Assembly (NCBI GenBank): GCA_020350085.1
Contig: CP070706.1
Location: 427,475 to 432,527 of the forward strand
Length of the DNA stretch: 5,053 bases
Direction of reading: 5' to 3'
Source: Acidobacteriota bacterium
GTDB taxonomy: Bacteria; Acidobacteriota; Polarisedimenticolia; J045
The position numbers were made by a program, and so were the translations under genes. This document shows, in pieces, positions 1 to 4,841 of this stretch. The notes under the pieces were generated by a model that worked only from the letters and a program-made list of their open reading frames with translations, was not told the origin of the DNA and did no database searches. Numbering within the stretch: the stretch's first letter is position 1; the number at the start of each line of letters is the position of its first letter.

Positions 1-93
1 CTGCGGCGTGCCTACAGGCACGCCTCAGTCGCGAATCCCTACGTGCGGGCCATCCAACGGGCATCTGCGACGTTTCTGCTCGAAGCTTCATAA
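1..93 (+). CDS. C-terminal fragment of an unidentified plus-strand protein (partial, 5' end outside window)
   Basis: Frame 1 is open from the first base to a TAA at 91-93 and gives about 30 residues ending in RASATFLLEAS. Third codon positions are about two-thirds G or C, as expected for a coding frame in this DNA. The stop lies only 10 nt from the stop of the minus-strand oxidoreductase, a normal spacing for convergent genes. I do not recognise the product and the fragment is too short to assign a family. A competing reading is a minus-strand frame starting at an ATG at 89-91 and also open to the edge, but that ATG has no Shine-Dalgarno sequence and its product is Arg-rich and unlike the DUF1365 protein often found in such clusters. 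I therefore prefer the plus-strand reading, with low certainty. Confidence 0.4.
   Translation: MRRAYRHASVANPYVRAIQRASATFLLEAS
5..24. other. Perfect 8-bp stem-loop at the window edge
   Basis: GGCGTGCC (5-12) and GGCACGCC (17-24) are exact inverted repeats around a 4-nt TACA loop. No T-run follows on either strand. It lies inside the putative C-terminal frame of the plus-strand gene, about 80 nt past the stop of the minus-strand oxidoreductase. It could help end transcription of the minus-strand genes, but without a U-tract that is weak. Confidence 0.35.
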
Positions 94-103
94 ATAATCC
101 GGG

Positions 104-1351
104 CTAAAGTGTCTTGCCGAAGCGGCGGCAGACCGCCAGGGCGCTGTCAACCCCATCTTCGTGGAAGCCATAGCGCCAGTACGCGCCGCAATAGTGTACT
201 CGGTCTACTCCGCTGATTTCCTCGTGACGCGCCTGGGCGGAGACGGCCTCGGGCGTGAAGACAGGATGGTAAAACACGACGCGGTCGTAGACACGTGAAG
301 GGTCGATCGAATCTTCTCCGTTGAGCGTGACGAGAAACGTCTCGGCAGCATCCAGCGACTGGAGCATGTTCATGTTGTAGGTGACCATGACCCGCCGAGC
401 CGGTTCGACCGGTATGTGATAGTTCCAGCTCGACCAAGCGAGCCGGCGACGCGGCATCAGCGTTGTGTCCGAATGAAGAACGACGTCGTTGCGCTGGTAG
501 CGGATCGCTCCGAGGATTTCGTGCTCGCGCGGGGTGGGATTGTCAATGATCTCGAGAGCTTGATCGCTGTGGGTGGCGATCACGACTTCGTCGAATAGCT
601 GCTTTTCGCCGTCTGTCGTGTGGACGCGTACTCCCTTCGACTCCCGCGTGACCCGGGAGATCGGACAGCTGAGCCGGAGTCGCTCTCGGAACTGCGACGT
701 CAGCCGCTCGACGTAACGCATGGATACAACGCTCACGACGCACCAATGCGGAGCGTTTCGAATGTCCAGCACTCCGTGATGATCAAAAAATCGCACGAAG
801 TAGCGAACCGGGAAGAGCTTCATCTGATCCGGGTCGGCGGACCAGATCGCCGCCCCCATCGGGATGACATATCGTTCGATGAACTCTTCTGAGTACCGAT
901 TCCGCACCAGATAATCGAGCAGACCGACATCGTCACCGACCGAGTCGATGAAATCGCGAGCTTCACGACCGAATCTCAGAATATCCCGGATCATCCGGTA
1001 AAACGAAGGACGAAACAGATTCCGGCGCTGGGCGAATACGCTGCTCAGGGTGCGGCCGCCGTACTCGAGGCCGGTTCGCTGGCAGCGCACGCTGAAGCTC
1101 ATCGATGTGGGCAGCTTTGCGATTCCCAGACGAGCTAGCAGCAGGAGAAAGTGGGGATAGGCGCGTTCGTTGAAAACGATGAAGCCAGTGTCAACGTCCC
1201 AGCTGCCTTCACCGACATCCACCCGCACCGTCCTCGTGTGTCCGCCGGCATAATCGTTCGCTTCGTAGACCCAAACCTCGTGATCGTCGCTGAGCAGATG
1301 GGCCGCGACGAGCCCCGAGACACCAGCGCCGATGACACCGATCTTGCTCAT
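104..1351 (-). CDS. FAD-dependent amine-oxidase-like oxidoreductase (COG2907 type)
   Basis: This is a 415-residue cytoplasmic flavoprotein. The N-terminus has a Rossmann dinucleotide-binding motif, GAGVSGL at residues 8-14, followed by YEANDYAGGHTRT at 29-41, which binds the FAD ribose. The family hallmark IPMGAAIWSADP is at 163-174, and the C-terminal FAD motif YCGAYWRYGFHEDGV is at 387-401. The length is normal for the family. The ATG at 1349-1351 is preceded by GAGG with 5-nt spacing. Family members often sit beside litR, photolyase, DUF1365 and cyclopropane-fatty-acid-synthase genes and are thought to modify membrane fatty acids; the substrate here is unknown, and DUF1365 and cfa are not in the window. 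It lies 143 nt downstream of the fasciclin gene on the same strand with no clear promoter of its own, so read-through past the 1419-1451 stem-loop is likely. Odd point: the usual GGS turn after 'PHW' reads VVS at 208-210. Confidence 0.9.
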   Translation of the reverse strand: MSKIGVIGAGVSGLVAAHLLSDDHEVWVYEANDYAGGHTRTVRVDVGEGSWDVDTGFIVFNERAYPHFLLLLARLGIAKLPTSMSFSVRCQRTGLEYGGRTLSSVFAQRRNLFRPSFYRMIRDILRFGREARDFIDSVGDDVGLLDYLVRNRYSEEFIERYVIPMGAAIWSADPDQMKLFPVRYFVRFFDHHGVLDIRNAPHWCVVSVVSMRYVERLTSQFRERLRLSCPISRVTRESKGVRVHTTDGEKQLFDEVVIATHSDQALEIIDNPTPREHEILGAIRYQRNDVVLHSDTTLMPRRRLAWSSWNYHIPVEPARRVMVTYNMNMLQSLDAAETFLVTLNGEDSIDPSRVYDRVVFYHPVFTPEAVSAQARHEEISGVDRVHYCGAYWRYGFHEDGVDSALAVCRRFGKTL

Positions 1352-1418
1352 TCCTGCCTCGCCTCTCGAGCCGCACGTCTCAGGCTCGGATCAGCCTTCG
1401 TAGGCACCTAATTCTAGA

Positions 1419-1451
1419 GCGGCCGCCGGGGGATGAGCCCCCGGCGGCCGC
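1419..1451 (-). terminator. Strong GC-rich stem-loop between fasciclin and oxidoreductase genes (terminator or attenuator candidate)
   Basis: GCGGCCGCCGGGGG (1419-1432) and its exact complement CCCCCGGCGGCCGC (1438-1451) form a perfect 14-bp stem with a 5-nt loop. It lies 43 nt past the fasciclin stop. In the minus-strand direction the stem is followed by TCTAGAATTAGG, which has no proper T-run, so textbook intrinsic termination would be inefficient. It may partly terminate fasciclin transcripts, protect their 3' ends from exonucleases, or set a lower level for the downstream oxidoreductase gene. The rest of the 143-nt gap shows only the ribosome-binding site next to 1351. Confidence 0.55.
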
Positions 1452-1494
1452 GAGGCAGAAGAATAGAAGTGGAAGGGAGACAGCTCTCTCGCTG

Positions 1495-2013
1495 CTACGG
1501 AAGCAACACCGCGTCGATGACGTGAATCACACCGTTACTCGCGATGAGATCCGTCTTTATGACATTTGCTCCGCCGACCTTGACCCCGCTCGACGAATCC
1601 ACCGGAAGTGTCTTGCCGAGCACCGTTGGAGCCTCAGTGACGTTGATCACGTCTTTCGCCAGGACGCGGCCCGGCACCACGTGGTACGTCAGCACTCGCG
1701 TGAGCGCATCTTTGTCCGCAAGAAGCTGGTCGAGTGTGCCGGCAGGCAGCTGTGCGAAAGCCTCGTTCGTGGGCGCGAAGATCGTGAAGGGACCGTCTCC
1801 CTTGAGCGTCTCGACCAAGCCCGCCGACTTAACGGCGGTGACGAGAGTCGAGAAGTCCTCGGCACTTGCGGCGAAGTCCACGAGGTCCTGCACATCCGAC
1901 GAGTACGCTTTGCTCGGCGCGTAACCGCTTCCCGCGGCGGCGAGTGTGACTCCGAGGACGAGCCCAACGACACTCAATGAAGCGACCCAAAGCGAACATC
2001 TCAAGCTCTTCAT
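1495..2013 (-). CDS. Secreted fasciclin (FAS1) domain protein
   Basis: The product has 172 residues. Residues 1-27 look like a Sec signal peptide: basic start (K2, R5), hydrophobic core SLWVASLSVVGLVLGVTLA, and a likely cut after AAA at 25-27. No lipobox Cys is present, so the mature protein should be periplasmic, cell-surface or extracellular. One FAS1 domain fills residues 44-172. It contains the H1 segment FTIFAPTNEAFAQLP (76-90), the YH motif LTYHVVPG (108-115) and the H2 segment ASNGVIHVIDAVLLP (158-172), which ends the protein. The size is typical of single-domain bacterial fasciclins, whose proven roles are mostly adhesion and matrix contact. The ATG at 2011-2013 has a strong upstream site (AAAGGAG, 7-nt spacing from GGAG). 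The gene is divergent from litR and shares its control region, which suggests light or photo-oxidative regulation (inference). Confidence 0.95.
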   Translation of the reverse strand: MKSLRCSLWVASLSVVGLVLGVTLAAAGSGYAPSKAYSSDVQDLVDFAASAEDFSTLVTAVKSAGLVETLKGDGPFTIFAPTNEAFAQLPAGTLDQLLADKDALTRVLTYHVVPGRVLAKDVINVTEAPTVLGKTLPVDSSSGVKVGGANVIKTDLIASNGVIHVIDAVLLP

Positions 2014-2052
2014 GTCATCTCTCCTTTTCTAATTGACCACGATATATCCTAT

Positions 2053-2081
2053 ACGATAGACGGACATCCCGTCTCTGTCAA
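2053..2081 (-). promoter_or_regulatory. Sigma-70-type promoter of the fasciclin gene
   Basis: Reading the minus strand, a perfect -35 box TTGACA (2081-2076) is followed after exactly 17 bp by TATCGT (2058-2053), a 4/6 match to the -10 consensus. The start of transcription would be near 2046, giving a leader of about 33 nt before the ATG at 2013. The spacer is almost wholly occupied by a 17-bp dyad, so an operator-bound protein would block RNA polymerase directly. Confidence 0.7.
2058..2074. promoter_or_regulatory. 17-bp dyad in the fasciclin promoter spacer (candidate operator)
   Basis: AGACGG (2058-2063) and CCGTCT (2069-2074) are perfect 6-bp inverted arms around ACATC. The dyad sits between the -35 and -10 boxes of the minus-strand promoter. 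MerR-family regulators classically bind promoter spacers, and LitR is encoded next to it, so LitR is the first candidate binder. CarH of Thermus binds direct repeats, however, so another regulator is possible. Confidence 0.45.
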
Positions 2082-2086
2082 GTTGA
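2078..2086. promoter_or_regulatory. Palindrome shared by the two divergent -35 boxes
   Basis: TCAAGTTGA is a perfect 9-bp palindrome (4+1+4) made from the 5' ends of both -35 hexamers, which are separated by the single base at 2082. RNA polymerases on the two promoters would collide or exclude each other here, and one bound repressor could silence both. The symmetry may partly be a by-product of two opposed TTGA sequences. Confidence 0.45.
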
Positions 2087-2111
2087 TTTCTAGAAAAAAA
2101 GCCGACATAAT
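2083..2111 (+). promoter_or_regulatory. Sigma-70-type promoter of the litR-photolyase operon
   Basis: TTGATT (2083-2088, 4/6 to consensus) is followed after exactly 17 bp by CATAAT (2106-2111, 5/6 to consensus). The spacer contains an A-rich run at 2094-2100. Transcription would begin near 2118, leaving a leader of about 25 nt before the ATG at 2143. Because litR would be transcribed from a promoter whose -35 overlaps the shared palindrome, autorepression in the dark is likely, as reported for other LitR systems. Confidence 0.65.
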
Positions 2112-2130
2112 CTCGGTCAAAGCATGAAAC

Positions 2131-2137
2131 GAGGTGA
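2131..2137 (+). promoter_or_regulatory. Ribosome-binding site that decides the litR start
   Basis: GAGGTGA lies 5 nt before the ATG at 2143. An in-frame GTG at 2134 would extend the protein by three residues but is itself part of this Shine-Dalgarno sequence, so the ATG is the better start. Confidence 0.7.
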
Positions 2138-2142
2138 CAGAC

Positions 2143-3120
2143 ATGGCAAGCCAGCAGCGAACAGAAAACGTAAGCCAAGAGCCGCAGCACCCCATCCAGG
2201 TGGCGGCCCGCCGCACCGGGCTCACCGCAGATGCCATACGGGCCTGGGAAAAGCGCTACGGGGCCGTGGAGCCCTTCCGCACGCCTGGAGGCCGGCGTCT
2301 CTATAGTGACGAGGACATTGAACGCCTTCTGCTCCTGAGGCGAGTCACCGCCGCTGGCCGACGCATCGGCGAGGTGGCCGGTCACGACCTCGAGCAGTTG
2401 AGGGCGATCGTCTCCGCCGACGAAGAAGCCATGGCACGCGTCAGCGACATGCCGCTTTCGTCTCGTGGCCCGATCGCTCGCGGCCGGGGAACCGCTGCCT
2501 CGCACCTGACGGCGTGCATCGAGGCGGCAAAGCAGCTCGACGCCAGTCGGCTGGAGAGGGAGCTGGCCTCCGCGCAGGTCCAGCTCACGACACCCGTTCT
2601 GCTCGAGCAAGTGCTGTCACCCTTACTCGAAGAAATCGGCGATCGCTGGCGGCGTGGGTTTCTAAAGATCGCTCACGAACACCTGCTCTCGGCGCTGGTG
2701 CGCTCGATGTTGACTCCCGATCCGCTGACGGGCACGGCGAGTCCCGACGCGCCGGGCATCGTCATCACGACCCCGGCGGGACAGGTGCATGAGCTGGGAG
2801 CGCTGATGGTCGCCGTAGCCGCTTCGGCCGATGGTTGGCGCGTGATCTACCTCGGCCCCAACATGCCCGCGGATGAAATCGCCCATTCCGTGCGCGAGTC
2901 TGGAGCACGGGCTATCGGTCTGAGCCTCATCTACCCCAGCGACGATCCGCGCTTGCCGGAGGAGCTGCGACGGATTCGCCGACACCTTCCGGAGGATGTC
3001 GCCATGCTGGTCGGCGGGCGCGCCTCGCACGCTTACAACAGCGTCCTGGACGAGATCCGAGCCTATCGGCTCGACTCGCTCCAAGAGCTGCGAGACTCGC
3101 TCTCGCGTCTCCGCGATTGA
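2143..3120 (+). CDS. litR: MerR-family B12-dependent photoreceptor repressor, LitR/CarH type
   Basis: The product has 325 residues. Residues 17-67 form a MerR winged helix-turn-helix (IRAWEKRY at 32-39, wing TPGGRRLY at 47-54). Residues 120-190 form the cobalamin-capping helical bundle, with the LitR/CarH signature W-x9-EH as W169, E179 and H180. Residues 205-305 form the Rossmann-like B12-binding domain: QVHELG at 214-219 supplies the lower axial ligand H216, GLSLIYP is at 259-265 and LVGGRAS at 289-295. In the studied family, adenosylcobalamin promotes tetramers that bind operators in the dark; light breaks the Co-C bond and frees the DNA. Two deviations are visible. The acidic residue of the usual D/E-x-H-x-x-G is Gln214, and the residue after W169 is Arg, where Thermus CarH has the photolysis ligand His132. 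It is the first gene of an operon with photolyase and probably controls it, itself and the divergent fasciclin gene. Confidence 0.93.
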   Translation: MASQQRTENVSQEPQHPIQVAARRTGLTADAIRAWEKRYGAVEPFRTPGGRRLYSDEDIERLLLLRRVTAAGRRIGEVAGHDLEQLRAIVSADEEAMARVSDMPLSSRGPIARGRGTAASHLTACIEAAKQLDASRLERELASAQVQLTTPVLLEQVLSPLLEEIGDRWRRGFLKIAHEHLLSALVRSMLTPDPLTGTASPDAPGIVITTPAGQVHELGALMVAVAASADGWRVIYLGPNMPADEIAHSVRESGARAIGLSLIYPSDDPRLPEELRRIRRHLPEDVAMLVGGRASHAYNSVLDEIRAYRLDSLQELRDSLSRLRD

Positions 3121-3125
3121 GGCGC

Positions 3126-3150
3126 GAGGGTGTCGTCGCGCGCGACCCTC
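3126..3150 (+). promoter_or_regulatory. Stem-loop over the photolyase GTG start (translational-coupling element candidate)
   Basis: GAGGGT (3126-3131) pairs with ACCCTC (3145-3150), enclosing 13 nt. The first two bases of the GTG start (3130-3132) lie in the stem. A 12-bp palindrome, GTCGCGCGCGAC (3135-3146), overlaps it. The Shine-Dalgarno GAGG (3119-3122) overlaps the litR TGA stop, so ribosomes finishing litR could open the hairpin and re-initiate. Confidence 0.35.
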
Positions 3151-4575
3151 GTTTGGCTGCGACAAGACCTCCGAGTTGGAGACAATCCGGCGCTGCGGGC
3201 GGCTCTCGATCGTGGCGCAAGCGTCATTCCGGTCTATGTCTGGTCAGCCGAAGAAGAGCAGCCATGGTCTCCGGGTGCGGCCAGTCGCTGGTGGCTCGAT
3301 CGTTCGCTCCACGCCCTCGACGAGCAACTTCGCCGCCGCGAGTCGCGGTTGACGATCGCCGTCGGGAGCGCGGAACACGCCCTACTCGAGATCGCACGCC
3401 AGACGGGCGCAGACGCCGTGTTCTGGAACCGACGCTACGAACCGACCATCGTCGAACGCGACAAGCAGCTGAAAACGGCTGTGCAGGCGGCTGGTCTCGA
3501 GGCACGCAGTTTCAACGGAGCTTTGCTGTTCGAACCCTGGGAGGTGAGGACGGGAGATGACAAGCCCTACCGGGTCTTCACACCGTTCTGGCGCCGCTGC
3601 CTGTCGAGGGCTGAGCCGGACAAGCCCCTTCCAGCTCCACGCGAGCTACCAGCGCCCGAGCGGTGGCCATCGACGCTCGAGATAGACGATCTCGGGCTCT
3701 TGCCACGAATCGATTGGGCCGAGGGACTGCGCCACCAGTGGTCACCGGGAGAGGTCGGTGCTCGACGACAACTCGAGCGCTTCGTTGGACGCGCCCTCAG
3801 GAGCTACGATGACGACCGCAATCGCCCCGATCTCGACGGCAGCTCGCGACTGTCTCCTTTCCTGCATTTTGGGGAGCTGAGCCCGCGACAGGTTTGGCAC
3901 GCCGTTCGAAACCTCGCGAACCGAACGCGATCGAGGCGGCTTCGGCAGAGCGCCGAGGCTTATCTGCGACAGATCGGCTGGCGCGAGTTCGCCCATCACT
4001 TGCTCTACCACTTCCCGCACACGCCTGAAGCCCCGCTGCGGGAGGAATTCTCCGCGTTCCCCTGGCGCCGAGATCAGCGAGCCTTGCGAGCATGGCAACG
4101 CGGCCGCACCGGGTACCCATTGGTCGATGCCGGGATGCGCGAGCTGTGGACGACCGGGTGGATGCACAACAGAGTGCGCATGGTCGTCGCTTCCTTCCTC
4201 GTCAAAGACCTTCTCATTGATTGGCAGCGAGGAGCAGCATGGTTCTGGGACACGCTCGTCGACGCCGATCTCGCCAACAACACGCTTGGCTGGCAGTGGA
4301 CGGCCGGGTGCGGTGCGGACGCGGCTCTTTTTTTCAGCGTTTTCAACCCAGTCGCTCAAAGTCACAAGTTCGACCCGGACGCGAAGTACATCGCCCGCTG
4401 GCTTCCCGAACTGTCTCGGTTGCCGGCGAAGCTCCGTCACGAGCCGTGGAAAGCGACCGCGTCGCAACTTTGCGGTGCCGGTCTTTCGCTGGGTAGTGAC
4501 TATCCCCGACCGGTCACCGATCACGGTGAAGCGCGCCGTCGCGCTCTCGATGCTCTCGAATCGACGAAGCGATAG
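3130..4575 (+). CDS. phr: Class I deoxyribodipyrimidine (CPD) photolyase
   Basis: The product has 481 residues, the usual photolyase length, and uses blue-light-excited FADH- to split cyclobutane pyrimidine dimers. The N-terminal antenna-binding domain starts at once (LVWLRQDLRVGDNPALRAAL, 7-26), so the GTG at 3130 is well placed; its GAGG overlaps the litR stop, and no nearby ATG competes. The C-terminal FAD domain has SRLSPFLHFGELSPRQVW (239-256), WREFAHHL (284-291), TGWMHNRVRM (342-351) and DADLANNTLGWQW (378-390). By alignment to E. coli, the electron-transfer triad W306/W359/W382 is W312/W365/W388, N378 is N384, and the dimer-stacking W277/W384 are W284/W390; all are conserved. N384 and MHNRVRM favour the CPD type over the (6-4) or cryptochrome types. 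Deviations: Q281 where E. coli has E274, and ALFFSVFNP (399-407) where APYFRIFNP is usual. The antenna pigment cannot be told from sequence. The gene is co-transcribed with litR. Confidence 0.95.
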   Translation: MSSRATLVWLRQDLRVGDNPALRAALDRGASVIPVYVWSAEEEQPWSPGAASRWWLDRSLHALDEQLRRRESRLTIAVGSAEHALLEIARQTGADAVFWNRRYEPTIVERDKQLKTAVQAAGLEARSFNGALLFEPWEVRTGDDKPYRVFTPFWRRCLSRAEPDKPLPAPRELPAPERWPSTLEIDDLGLLPRIDWAEGLRHQWSPGEVGARRQLERFVGRALRSYDDDRNRPDLDGSSRLSPFLHFGELSPRQVWHAVRNLANRTRSRRLRQSAEAYLRQIGWREFAHHLLYHFPHTPEAPLREEFSAFPWRRDQRALRAWQRGRTGYPLVDAGMRELWTTGWMHNRVRMVVASFLVKDLLIDWQRGAAWFWDTLVDADLANNTLGWQWTAGCGADAALFFSVFNPVAQSHKFDPDAKYIARWLPELSRLPAKLRHEPWKATASQLCGAGLSLGSDYPRPVTDHGEARRRALDALESTKR

Positions 4576-4596
4576 GCAGCATCTGTACGGCCTGAT

Positions 4597-4611
4597 TGCG
4601 AACACTTCGCA
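4597..4611 (+). terminator. Small stem-loop 22 nt after the photolyase stop
   Basis: TGCGAA (4597-4602) and TTCGCA (4606-4611) are exact inverted arms around CAC. Copies of GTAC at 4585-4588 and 4612-4615 could lengthen the stem across an internal bulge. No T-run follows, so it is at best a weak terminator or 3'-end stabiliser. Confidence 0.25.
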
Positions 4612-4814
4612 GTACGTTGCCGCGCGCGTCCTGAGCGTAGCCTTAGCTGTTCTCATTTGGCTCTCGCGATGACATCAAAGGCAACAGATTCTTGAGGTCA
4701 GCATCACAATCGGATTGCTTGATGGGTTCAATCTTCGTACGCCTTCGGGTGTCATCACCTTTCTAAAAGGGGAGTTTCTGTCGGCCAGCTGAGTCGGGCG
4801 GAGCGAGGGTACTC

Positions 4815-4838
4815 CGCCGGCCGCACGGGCGGCCGGCG
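4815..4838 (+). terminator. GC-rich stem-loop, possible terminator of the litR-phr transcript
   Basis: CGCCGGCCGC (4815-4824) and GCGGCCGGCG (4829-4838) form a perfect 10-bp stem with an ACGG loop. It is followed by ATTTCGGGTT, which has only a short T-run. It stands 240 nt after the photolyase stop and 68 nt before the lipoprotein start, so it could end the operon transcript or belong to the lipoprotein leader. Its arms share GCGGCCG with the stem at 1419-1451. Confidence 0.45.
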
Positions 4839-4841
4839 ATT

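Noticed and set aside
1364..1393. TGATCC on the minus strand before the oxidoreductase gene, like the -35 of singlet-oxygen-responsive ECF sigma factors.
   Set aside because: The expected -10 is not matched, and it would overlap the Shine-Dalgarno sequence and leave almost no leader.
1405..1451. Resemblance to a cloning-vector polylinker: on the minus strand GCGGCCGCTCTAGAA (NotI then XbaI) matches a common phagemid polylinker.
   Set aside because: The match ends after about 15 bases, the next bases differ from the vector, and the NotI sequence is explained by the symmetric hairpin. Genomic sequence continues smoothly on both sides.
2134..2142. GTG at 2134 as an alternative start of litR.
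   Set aside because: It is part of the GAGGTGA ribosome-binding site of the ATG at 2143 and has no site of its own.
3742..4656. 304-codon open frame on the minus strand opposite photolyase.
   Set aside because: It is a shadow of the photolyase codons in GC-rich DNA; its translation is rich in Arg and Pro, has no recognisable motif, and covers conserved photolyase sequence.
4127..4672. 181-codon plus-strand frame overlapping the end of photolyase, ending in a hydrophobic tail.
   Set aside because: Most of it is photolyase read in another frame; no ribosome-binding site supports its start, and the tail alone is too short to call a gene.
4723..4765. 14-codon plus-strand frame (ATG at 4723, TAA at 4763-4765) as a possible leader peptide.
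   Set aside because: No Shine-Dalgarno sequence precedes the ATG, and the peptide has no codon run typical of attenuation.
4766..4774. AAAGGGGAG, a strong Shine-Dalgarno-like sequence in the intergenic region.
   Set aside because: No ATG, GTG or TTG follows at a workable distance.
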